DNA of 7,480 nt from Bacteroidales bacterium (GTDB taxonomy: Bacteria > Bacteroidota > Bacteroidia > Bacteroidales > VadinHA17). This document shows, piece by piece, positions 1 to 5,632 of the stretch. The stretch spans positions 1 to 7,480 of the forward strand of contig JAITVX010000204.1 of the NCBI GenBank assembly GCA_031285575.1. Direction: 5' to 3'. The position numbers and the translations under genes were made by a program. The notes below the pieces were generated by a model. That model did not search any database and was not told the DNA's origin. It saw only the letters and a program-made list of their open reading frames with translations. How positions within the stretch are numbered: the stretch's first letter is position 1; each line of letters opens with the position of its first letter.

Positions 1-72
1 GTATTTCGTTATCCAGACAACATGATACTTACAGTCATAGGTCGTGTGGCTCGTATGGCGATAATGTTGCAT
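1..72 (-). CDS. tnpA: IS200/IS605-family transposase TnpA, N-terminal 24 codons (runs off left edge)
   Basis: Reading the minus strand from the ATG at 72 gives an open frame to the window edge that begins MQHYRHTSHTTYDCKYHVVW and continues ITKY. The pattern YRH-x-S/R-H-T-x-Y-x-x-x-YH-V-V/F-W-x-T/P-KYR is the characteristic start of Y1 (HUH single-strand) transposases of IS200/IS605 elements (PF01797 type), which excise and insert single-stranded DNA without terminal inverted repeats. Only the first beta strand is present; the HUH motif and the catalytic Tyr would lie outside the window, so intactness cannot be judged. No Shine-Dalgarno sequence is seen, only an A/T-rich leader. A TANNTTTG match (minus strand, 82-89) sits just upstream but has no TTTG at the right distance. 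The family call rests on the recognised N-terminal pattern. Confidence 0.85.
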   Translation of the reverse strand, partial: MQHYRHTSHTTYDCKYHVVWITKY

Positions 73-145
73 TTTTTATTTCAAAAATACGAAAATATAC
101 TGAAGTCTTCGCCTAAAGGAGAGGGATTTACCCCCAGAAACTGAC
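1..145 (-). mobile_element. Left-end portion of an IS200/IS605-type insertion sequence (outer boundary uncertain)
   Basis: The region holds the start of tnpA (72 down to 1) and its upstream leader. IS200/IS605 elements have no terminal inverted repeats; their ends carry small imperfect hairpins recognised by TnpA. The leader contains short folding sequences such as GGG-N5-CCC at 123-133 and GAAG/CTTC at 102-110, but none long enough to fix the end. The boundary at 145 is a guess; it could lie anywhere between about 100 and 200. The rest of the element lies to the left of the window. Confidence 0.5.
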
Positions 146-189
146 ATTAAAATAGTTTTTATTTGCATATTCTGTAAATTATTGTTCTA

Positions 190-273
190 TTAAATAATAT
201 ACTCTGTTTTCAAAAGGACATTTTCAATCACGCTAAGTAATTGATTTAATTTACATGCTCCTGCCTTTTTCAT
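190..273 (-). CDS. Candidate 27-aa small ORF, start overlapping the stop of the preceding small ORF
   Basis: ATG at 273 to TAA at 190 encodes a 27-residue peptide beginning MKKAGACKLNQLLSVIENVL, basic at the N-terminus and then mildly amphipathic. Its start shares one base with the stop of the small ORF at 273-329 (TGATG), an arrangement typical of translational coupling. The start lies in the loop of the 257-280 hairpin. It is downstream of the consensus promoter at 362-392. It could instead be the beginning of a gene cut off by the neighbouring insertion sequence, or chance. No family is recognised. Confidence 0.2.
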   Translation of the reverse strand: MKKAGACKLNQLLSVIENVLLKTEYII

Positions 274-280
274 CAGGAGC
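257..280 (-). other. Stem-loop (7-bp GCTCCTG/CAGGAGC, 10-nt loop) in the leader region
   Basis: GCTCCTG at 257-263 pairs perfectly with CAGGAGC at 274-280 around a 10-nt loop. On the minus strand it lies about 75-100 nt downstream of the predicted start from the 362-392 promoter. No U-run follows, so it is not a classical intrinsic terminator. It encloses the TGATG stop/start junction of the two small ORFs. It could be a pausing or termination structure, part of a small RNA, or a subterminal hairpin of the insertion sequence. Confidence 0.35.
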
Positions 281-329
281 GAACCATAATACCGCTTCTC
301 GGGAAATTATGAATGTTTAGGATGTTCAT
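273..329 (-). CDS. Candidate 18-aa leader-like small ORF
   Basis: ATG at 329 to TGA at 273 encodes 18 residues. It is the first ATG-initiated frame of more than a few codons after the consensus promoter at 362-392, about 26 nt from the predicted transcript start. It ends in TGATG, overlapping the start of the next small ORF, and its last codons run into the 257-280 hairpin. The layout resembles a leader peptide, but the length is too short for sequence-based support. Confidence 0.15.
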   Translation of the reverse strand: MNILNIHNFPRSGIMVRS

Positions 330-361
330 GTTAAAACAAACTAATCTTCAATGGATATACC

Positions 362-392
362 CAAATGTAAAAGATATTATTTTATATTCAAA
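362..392 (-). promoter_or_regulatory. Perfect Bacteroides-type promoter, TTTG-N19-TACATTTG
   Basis: On the minus strand the -33 element TTTG is at 392-389 and the -7 element TACATTTG (consensus TANNTTTG) at 369-362, separated by exactly 19 bp. This matches the sigma-ABfr promoter consensus of Bacteroides with no mismatch. Predicted initiation is at about 354-357, reading left. It lies just past the stop of the dehydrogenase gene (417), so it does not serve that gene. The only candidates downstream are the two small ORFs, the 257-280 hairpin and, further on, tnpA. Confidence 0.6.
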
Positions 393-416
393 CGGTATTG
401 TAAATAATTTGATACA

Positions 417-1610
417 TTATAATTCCAAATCAATATCAAAAACCTCGTTCCATGGCAGGCCATACTCTCCGATTCTTTCCATGAATGGATCTGGATCGAA
501 TTCTTCTACATTAAATACGCCTTTACCGCCCCATTTCCCTGTAAGTACCATCATGGCGCCCAGCATGGCCGGAACTCCCGTTGTGTATGAAACTCCTTGT
601 GTGCCTGTTTCCTTGTAAGCTGTCTGATGACTACAGTTGTTCCAAATATAACAGGTTTGTTCTCTCCCGTTTCTTATTCCTTTTATACGGCAACCGATAG
701 AGGTTTCTCCTGTGTAATTTTCGCCCAAATCGCCGGGGTTTGGAAGAACTGTTTTCAGAAATTCAATAGGTATTATATCTATACCTTTAAATTTAACCGG
801 ATCGATTCGGGACATACCTATATTTTGAATTACGCGAAGGTGTGTTAAGTATTCGTCGCCAAAAGTCATCCAAAAGCGGGCTTGTTTTAATGTTGGGAAA
901 TTTTTCACCAGCGACTCCAATTCTTCGTGGAACAAAACATAAGAATTACGAGCTCCTATGTTTGGATATGTAAGTGTCTTTTTAATTTCAAAAGGATTAG
1001 TTTCAACCCATTCTCCATTTTGCCAGTACCTGCCTTTTTGGGTTATTTCCCTAATATTTATTTCGGGATTAAAGTTGGTTGCAAATGCCCTACCATGATC
1101 GCCGCCATTACAGTCAACAATATCGAGATAGCGTATTTCATCGAAATGGTGTTTTGCCGCATAAGCTGTATAAATATTTGTTACTCCCGGATCAAATCCG
1201 CATCCTAGAACGGCCATTATTCCTTTTTCCTTAAAACGGTTGTGGTATGCCCATTGCCAACTGTATTCAAACTTGGCTACATTTTTAGGTTCGTAGTTTG
1301 CCGTATCAAGGTAGTTTACTCCTGTTTCGAGGCAGGCATCCATAATTGGCAGGTCTTGATAAGGTAATGCCACATTTATAACTATATCGGGGTTGAATTT
1401 GTTGATAAGTTCAACTACTTCATGCACGTTGTCGGCATCAACCTGTGCTGTTTGTATCCTGCCTTTACCTACTTCTTTTGCTATTACGTCGCATTTCGAT
1501 TTTGTACGACTGGCCAGCATTATTTCAGAAAAAACCCCGATATTGCCGGCGCATTTGCTGGCTACTACCCTGCCAACACCTCCTGCTCCTATTATTAAGA
1601 CTTTACTCAT
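417..1610 (-). CDS. Saccharopine dehydrogenase family protein, carboxynorspermidine/carboxyspermidine dehydrogenase type
   Basis: Full-length 397-aa cytosolic oxidoreductase. An N-terminal Rossmann fold is shown by VLIIGAGGVG (GxGxxG at residues 8-13), followed by motifs typical of the LYS1-like polyamine branch: YLDTANYE (100-107), LGCGFDPG (135-142), DCNGGDHG (166-173), and a C-terminal TGVPAMLGA segment. In Bacteroidetes and Vibrio, members reductively condense putrescine (or diaminopropane) with aspartate semialdehyde using NADPH to give carboxyspermidine (or carboxynorspermidine), which is then decarboxylated to spermidine or norspermidine. No decarboxylase gene (nspC type) is adjacent. 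The ATG at 1610 is chosen because the Rossmann motif begins seven residues later and the preceding region is AT-rich and noncoding. The 196-nt upstream gap suggests its own promoter, but I found no clean consensus match. Family assignment is firm; which of the two polyamines is made cannot be told from sequence alone. Confidence 0.88.
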   Translation of the reverse strand: MSKVLIIGAGGVGRVVASKCAGNIGVFSEIMLASRTKSKCDVIAKEVGKGRIQTAQVDADNVHEVVELINKFNPDIVINVALPYQDLPIMDACLETGVNYLDTANYEPKNVAKFEYSWQWAYHNRFKEKGIMAVLGCGFDPGVTNIYTAYAAKHHFDEIRYLDIVDCNGGDHGRAFATNFNPEINIREITQKGRYWQNGEWVETNPFEIKKTLTYPNIGARNSYVLFHEELESLVKNFPTLKQARFWMTFGDEYLTHLRVIQNIGMSRIDPVKFKGIDIIPIEFLKTVLPNPGDLGENYTGETSIGCRIKGIRNGREQTCYIWNNCSHQTAYKETGTQGVSYTTGVPAMLGAMMVLTGKWGGKGVFNVEEFDPDPFMERIGEYGLPWNEVFDIDLEL

Positions 1611-1806
1611 TTAAATTTATTACCTGTTTATAAACGACAATTAATTAATTCCGGTTTGAATTAAAAAACAAAATAAATACTTTTTACTTTAAACCTGTTG
1701 AATATTCAGGATAAATTTGTTTTGATACCGTATTCCTGCTTAATGCAAAACGATACCTTTTTTTGAGGGAGAACGGCGGCTTTCAAAACTCTCCGGTACT
1801 TTTCAA

Positions 1807-2994
1807 TTAAAGGCTATTAATACTTACATATCCGGCTTGTGAAACAGATGCCTGCCCTTCGTCCGATAATATCCAGTTTAAGAATCTTCCTCCCACTTCG
1901 TCTATATCTGTTGAACGTATTACAGCGTTATACGGAGTAACAAAGGCATAACTGTTATTTCTCACATTTTCATCGGAGGGCATTATACCGTCAACTTTTA
2001 ATATTTTAATATCGGGATTTTCGTACAGCCTGTCTATGTAATATTTATAAGTATATCCCAAACTCATAGTATTGTTTTTATAATAGGATACTTCATCAAT
2101 CAACATTCCCATTCCTACCGGAACTCTTTCCGTTGGCGGTTTTATCATAGATACGCCTTTCATAACCATTTCTTCCATTGCTGTTTGACTTCCTGATTTG
2201 GGTTCACGCTGGTAAGCTATAATTTCCGAATTGTTACCGCCCACTTCTTTCCAGTTCGTGATCTTGCCGCTGTATATTTTTTGAATCTGTTCAACGGTCA
2301 GGCTCTCCACCGGATTATCCTTGTGCGTAATAAACACAAACGAATCATAGCATACAGGCTTTATTATCAGCTCTATCCCTGCTCTTGAAGCCATATTTAA
2401 CTCAGCAGTTGACGGATATGTTGCAAGGACGATATCCGGACGTTTGTTGAAATGATATTCTTCTATTAATGTATTCATGGATATTTGTTTGCTTACCACG
2501 CCACTTGTTGTTCCGCCGTTAATAATTTTATTGTACGCGCCCGGAGTAGTAGAAAAATTAAGGAACCCCAATGTTTCACTCTTCCATTGGTACGGTAGAG
2601 TATCACTCAATTCTGTAAATTGCCAGACAAATTCTGCCGCCATTGGTATGAGTACAGTAGAGCCGTCAATTGCCGGAAACGTTCCGTAGGATTGTTTGTA
2701 GCGAATAAAAGCAGTGCTCCATGGCCATTTTTGATACATTCCGAAAGATTCGGATTCTGCTTCGCCAAGTACAAATTGTGTCTTGTCCTTTACAAATTGT
2801 TTCCAATCCGTACCCTTTACAACATATTGATTAAGATTATCGAGGTTCTGTGGCTCCGGAGTTGGAGTTCCCTTCGGATACCCGACGATTGGATCTGGAT
2901 TTGGGTCTGGTGGGCTTGGCCATGGTTCTGTCTTATCGCATGCTGCTAATATGAGTACACAGCTGCATATTATTAAACTTATAACAGATTTCAT
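1807..2994 (-). CDS. PstS-like substrate-binding-fold lipoprotein, orphan
   Basis: A 395-aa lipoprotein. The signal peptide ends in the lipobox LAAC (Cys19), followed by a Pro/Asp-rich linker (about 20-50) that likely spaces the domain from the membrane. The rest is a type II periplasmic-binding fold of the PstS-like group: DGSTVLIPMA (110-119), DSFVFITHKDNP (217-228), SLTVEQIQKIYSGKITNW (231-248), and QREPKSGSQTAMEEMVM (262-278), the equivalent of the R...SGS anion-binding loop of phosphate binders. No pstCAB permease or ATPase genes are beside it; the neighbours are an HU-like gene and a polyamine enzyme. Phosphate binding is therefore possible but unproven; such orphan lipoproteins may bind other ligands. 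The ATG at 2994 is supported by the signal peptide directly after it. The 105-nt upstream gap carries the 22-bp repeat array and a hairpin, which may affect its expression. Confidence 0.8.
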   Translation of the reverse strand: MKSVISLIICSCVLILAACDKTEPWPSPPDPNPDPIVGYPKGTPTPEPQNLDNLNQYVVKGTDWKQFVKDKTQFVLGEAESESFGMYQKWPWSTAFIRYKQSYGTFPAIDGSTVLIPMAAEFVWQFTELSDTLPYQWKSETLGFLNFSTTPGAYNKIINGGTTSGVVSKQISMNTLIEEYHFNKRPDIVLATYPSTAELNMASRAGIELIIKPVCYDSFVFITHKDNPVESLTVEQIQKIYSGKITNWKEVGGNNSEIIAYQREPKSGSQTAMEEMVMKGVSMIKPPTERVPVGMGMLIDEVSYYKNNTMSLGYTYKYYIDRLYENPDIKILKVDGIMPSDENVRNNSYAFVTPYNAVIRSTDIDEVGGRFLNWILSDEGQASVSQAGYVSINSL

Positions 2995-3028
2995 CTTTCT
3001 TTAATTTTTTATTACTGATACTGTTAAA

Positions 3029-3094
3029 AACCAGTACTCACTTTACCAAAAACGAGTACTCATTTCAGACAAAATGAGTACTCGTTTTCAGCAA
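3029..3094. repeat. Three imperfect 22-bp tandem units centred on AGTACT
   Basis: AGTACT occurs at 3033, 3055 and 3077, exactly 22 bp apart. The units 3029-3050, 3051-3072 and 3073-3094 all start with AA, carry AGTACTC at positions 5-11 and have T-rich then CAA/CAAA ends. The core is itself palindromic, and in copies two and three the palindrome is GAGTACTC. A weaker fourth copy (ATTACT at 3011) is in register. A spacing near two helical turns would place the sites on the same DNA face, so an operator array for the downstream lipoprotein gene is one reading. Copies two and three also form the hairpin annotated separately. Confidence 0.65.
3049..3088 (-). terminator. Perfect 17-bp stem-loop downstream of the HU-like gene
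   Basis: AAAACGAGTACTCATTT (3049-3065) pairs with AAATGAGTACTCGTTTT (3072-3088) without mismatch around a 6-nt loop. On the minus strand the stem ends in GTTTTT (U-run 3052-3048), 12 nt after the HU-like stop codon. This fits an intrinsic terminator for that gene. The plus-strand side also ends in TTTT, so it could work in both directions. The stem has few G/C pairs, so strength is uncertain. Confidence 0.65.
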
Positions 3095-3099
3095 AAGGA

Positions 3100-3483
3100 T
3101 TATACCTTTTCAAACTTCAGATTATTCAGCATTTCTTTGAGGTCAACGCCCGGACGGAAAGCCACCTTTTTGGTTTTAATCAGGGAGGCGTTGAATTTGG
3201 TTTCGGTTTCGGCGCCCTCGCTGCCTATGGAGATTTGGAACGAACCGAAATCGCCGAAGCGAACAATCTCGCCGTTTTCGAGGTGGCGGCGCAGGATTTT
3301 GGTCAGGTCGTTCAACACAGCCAATACATCGGTGTCGCTTACGGTAGTGGAGCCTTCTGAAATCTCTTTGCTCAATTTCTTAAAAGTGAGTTCGCCTGCG
3401 CTTTTAGCGTTGGCATACCATTTTTTAGGGGCTTCCGGCTTTAACGGATTACCCCTTTCGTTTACGGAATATTTTACAGCCAT
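3100..3483 (-). CDS. HU-like DNA-binding protein (Bacteroidetes HU-related family)
   Basis: A 127-aa basic nucleoid-type protein. Residues 26-73 form the two-helix dimerisation part (SAGELTFKKLSKEIS... VLAVLNDLTKILRRHLENG), followed by the HU hallmark VRFGDFGSFQISI (74-86) leading into the DNA-binding arm, and a closing KVAFRPGVDLKEML (106-119). The N-terminal MAVKYSVNERGNPLKPEAPKKW... extension and the length of about 125 aa are typical of the Bacteroidetes HU-related group rather than the 90-aa E. coli HU. The role is DNA bending and nucleoid organisation; no specific target can be inferred. The gene stands alone, with a hairpin before its promoter region (3585-3622) and one after its stop (3049-3088), so it is probably monocistronic. 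The leader is A-rich without a Shine-Dalgarno sequence, as usual in Bacteroidetes. Confidence 0.9.
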   Translation of the reverse strand: MAVKYSVNERGNPLKPEAPKKWYANAKSAGELTFKKLSKEISEGSTTVSDTDVLAVLNDLTKILRRHLENGEIVRFGDFGSFQISIGSEGAETETKFNASLIKTKKVAFRPGVDLKEMLNNLKFEKV

Positions 3484-3584
3484 TTTGTTTGTATTTTAAT
3501 TGTGAAACATTTTTTTTGTATTGTAACAGCCGCGAATGTATATAATTAAATTCGATTAAAAAATTGTTTTTAACGGTTATTTAT

Positions 3585-3622
3585 GGGTTTATCCTGATTA
3601 TTGATATAATCAGGATAAACCC
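3585..3622 (-). terminator. Perfect 16-bp stem-loop at the end of the cobamide-uptake operon
   Basis: GGGTTTATCCTGATTA (3585-3600) is exactly complementary to TAATCAGGATAAACCC (3607-3622) with a 6-nt loop. It lies 37 nt after the stop codon of the PKD/DUF4465 gene, the last gene of the operon, and before the HU-like gene's leader. The position and long stem fit an operon-end terminator or 3'-end stabiliser. The minus strand lacks a clean U-run after it (ATAAATAACC), so it is not canonical. Confidence 0.6.
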
Positions 3623-3659
3623 GATTAGAAAGCCAACCGGAATGGCGCCGGCGAATGTT

Positions 3660-4655
3660 TTATTTCAGAAATGCAATGTTATCGAAACAGAAATAAGCAG
3701 GGGTATTCATTCCCCACTCACCAGTATCGCTGCTTTGCAGGTCGAATTTAACCGTATGCACATGGCTTCCCAGCGGCGTGAGGTCAACCTGCGCCCATTC
3801 GGTAAGAATGCCGGGTGAAGTAGCAGTGCGGAAGTCGGCCAGATAAAACTCTACGGACGTTCCGGTAGGATTGCCGTCTTTATCTTCTGCTGTGATGATT
3901 AGCTTGAACCAGTCGCCCAGTTCAAATTTTTTGGAAAAAGCATCGCCGTTCTTCATCGACAATGCGGCGTAGGTACTGTTGGTTACCCAAAAATGATAGA
4001 AGGCGCCCTCTGTGGCGTCATCTTCAAATGAAATCTGACCACTGTAGCTAACGGTGAATGTTTTTGAACCGTCGTATCCGCCAAATCCAGAAGAACCATC
4101 TTTGTAGTATGCGCTCAACTGGTTGGCATAGCCTTCGGTAGCCATGTCGTTATACTGCGAAATGGCGATGCCCGACCATGAACCCCACTCGGAATTTACG
4201 GAAGCCGGCATTTTTAATCCACTGACTTCGTCAATATACCCTCCGTCAAAAACGCCCGAACCGCTATTGGCAGTTGCCACATAAGGCAGTACACTTGAGG
4301 CTTCAAAGTCAATCTGATAATATACGGTTATGGTGGTCTGATCGGAAACCTGCCCGTCTTTGTTCGTTACGTTCAGCGTAATAACATGCTCTCCGGTTTG
4401 GTTGCCCGTAAACTCGAACGTTTTACCGATAGCGCCTGCAACCGGCTGCCCATTAACCATCCACTCAATGGTAGTTTCCAGAGAGCTTATTACGTTAGCC
4501 CCGAGCGTAACACTCTCGCCCTGCGCTATGGATGTTACCTCTGATGAATTTTCAATTACAGCCTGTGGAGGCTGCTGTTCATGCTCGTTTTCATCGCAAC
4601 CTGTTATAGAAATGGTTGCCACTAAAATTGCAAAAGGAAGAAATAATTTTTTCAT
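3660..4655 (-). CDS. PKD/Ig-like + DUF4465 surface lipoprotein of the cobamide-uptake operon
   Basis: A 331-aa lipoprotein. The signal peptide ends in ITGC (Cys20), followed by acidic DENEHE, a Bacteroidetes surface-export type signal. Residues about 32-112 form a PKD/Ig-like beta domain (QGESVTLGA... TGEHVITLNVTNKDG). Residues about 114-331 match the DUF4465 pattern: IDFEAS, FDGGYIDEVSGL, WGSWSGIAISQYND (157-170) and the closing FCFDNI near the C-terminus, a jelly-roll-like beta protein. It is the last gene after btuB, btuG and a 292-aa lipoprotein, 86 nt from the latter and followed by a stem-loop. Proteins of this architecture recur in Bacteroides B12 loci, so a role as an accessory extracellular cobamide binder is the best inference. 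It may correspond to one of the additional B12-binding lipoproteins reported from gut Bacteroidetes (BtuH/BtuJ type), but I cannot assign it from sequence alone. Confidence 0.82.
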   Translation of the reverse strand: MKKLFLPFAILVATISITGCDENEHEQQPPQAVIENSSEVTSIAQGESVTLGANVISSLETTIEWMVNGQPVAGAIGKTFEFTGNQTGEHVITLNVTNKDGQVSDQTTITVYYQIDFEASSVLPYVATANSGSGVFDGGYIDEVSGLKMPASVNSEWGSWSGIAISQYNDMATEGYANQLSAYYKDGSSGFGGYDGSKTFTVSYSGQISFEDDATEGAFYHFWVTNSTYAALSMKNGDAFSKKFELGDWFKLIITAEDKDGNPTGTSVEFYLADFRTATSPGILTEWAQVDLTPLGSHVHTVKFDLQSSDTGEWGMNTPAYFCFDNIAFLK

Positions 4656-4741
4656 AGTTTTGTTTTTATTGATTTATAATTAATTTATTTTCAGATTCAA
4701 TCCAGCTGGTGCTACGCTGAAAGCCATATACTGCCATGTGC

Positions 4742-5620
4742 TTACAGGTTTAAATCGGTAAATCCGCTTACCTCAGTCGAAATTTCGCCCGTCCAGCCAC
4801 CTTCGGCGCGGTTGGCGCATATCACTTTCACAAAGTCGATGCCTTTCAGATGCACCGTGTTTCCTTCACTGTTAACCGCCCAGTCGATGTCTATCTGCGC
4901 TCCGGCATCGGTATTAACCCAGTTGTCGGCATATCCCCAGCCGTTTGCCGGACTCGCCCAAAGCGTGCCGTTTCCGCTCTGGTCGTAAATGTTTGCTTCC
5001 ATAAACGTGCCTTTAAGCGTATAGCTGTCGCCTTTCCACATAGGGTAGTAGGTTTGGGTATGGAAGTTATTCTTAGTGAGCCAGCCCTCTCCACCCTGAT
5101 TGTCCGTCCAGCGGATATATTCAGGCTCATTAGGATTCAATGGTTCCAATTCGGGTTTATAGTACGTGGTCTCGTAGTTCTTTATGGTAGATGATTTACT
5201 GTACTCGGAGCCTGCTATTTCGTACCATTCGTCGTCGGGCAGGCTGTTTTCGTTAACATCATACGATACCATGATTACGCCGGGTTCGGCGCTGTTCACG
5301 TGTGCGTTGCCTTTCACAAGAAAATCATTCCCTTCCCTGTTAACGATGGTATGGTCGAAGCCGAACACCACATAGCCGCCGAATCCGCCGAGGCTAATCA
5401 TTGAGCCCCCTGTTAAAGCTGTTTCTGCCTTTCTTCGCATGGTTTCGGGCGTGTCGCCGGCTGTTGCCGCGGGCATGGTGTTAATAAACTGTCCCGGGGC
5501 TGGCAGGTACTCAAATACACGCGTTATACCATTTGTATACGTTTTTTCCGGCTCCGGATCGTCTTTACTGCACGCAACCAGTATTGCGGCAGCTGTAAAT
5601 ATGAAAATGTGCTTCTTCAT
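4742..5620 (-). CDS. Surface lipoprotein of unassigned function in the cobamide-uptake operon
   Basis: A 292-aa lipoprotein. The signal peptide ends in LVAC (Cys17), followed by SKDDPEPE, a classic Bacteroidetes surface-export signal. The mature part shows blocks shared by a family usually labelled only 'cell surface protein': VFEYLPAPGQFIN (35-47), SLGGFGGYVVFGFDHTI (76-92), AEPGVIMVSYDVN (111-123), DDEWYEIAGSEY (129-140), an NQGGEGW segment, and the C-terminal GWTGEISTEVSGF. It is rich in aromatic residues and Gly, suggesting an all-beta fold with an exposed ligand face. It starts 12 nt after the btuG stop and is surely co-transcribed. Inference from context: cobamide capture or delivery at the cell surface. 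An enzymatic role on bound ligand or a glycan-related role cannot be excluded; no catalytic motif was recognised. Confidence 0.82.
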   Translation of the reverse strand: MKKHIFIFTAAAILVACSKDDPEPEKTYTNGITRVFEYLPAPGQFINTMPAATAGDTPETMRRKAETALTGGSMISLGGFGGYVVFGFDHTIVNREGNDFLVKGNAHVNSAEPGVIMVSYDVNENSLPDDEWYEIAGSEYSKSSTIKNYETTYYKPELEPLNPNEPEYIRWTDNQGGEGWLTKNNFHTQTYYPMWKGDSYTLKGTFMEANIYDQSGNGTLWASPANGWGYADNWVNTDAGAQIDIDWAVNSEGNTVHLKGIDFVKVICANRAEGGWTGEISTEVSGFTDLNL

Positions 5621-5632
5621 TATTAGTATGTT

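Noticed and set aside
1..144. Plus-strand frame open from the window edge to a TGA at 142-144
   Set aside because: The opposite strand encodes a recognisable IS200/IS605 transposase N-terminus; the plus frame has no family resemblance.
313..618. 101-aa plus-strand open frame
   Set aside because: About two thirds overlaps the 3' end of the dehydrogenase gene in antisense and the remainder is AT-rich noncoding sequence.
1669..1676. TTATTTTG on the minus strand as a possible -7 box for the dehydrogenase gene
   Set aside because: One mismatch from consensus and no -33 TTTG at the proper spacing.
1768..1794. GGAGA/TCTCC stem downstream of the PstS-like gene as a terminator
   Set aside because: Only 5 bp with a 17-nt loop and no U-run; indistinguishable from chance.
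3533..3540. TACATTCG on the minus strand, one mismatch from the TANNTTTG -7 box, upstream of the HU-like gene
   Set aside because: The position would suit an HU promoter, but no TTTG -33 element occurs 19-21 bp upstream.
3564..3660. Hydrophobic, membrane-helix-like peptide (GFILII..IIRINP) readable on both strands
   Set aside because: It arises because the 3585-3622 palindrome encodes nearly the same residues on each strand; the minus-strand frame has no usable start codon and an upstream TGA.
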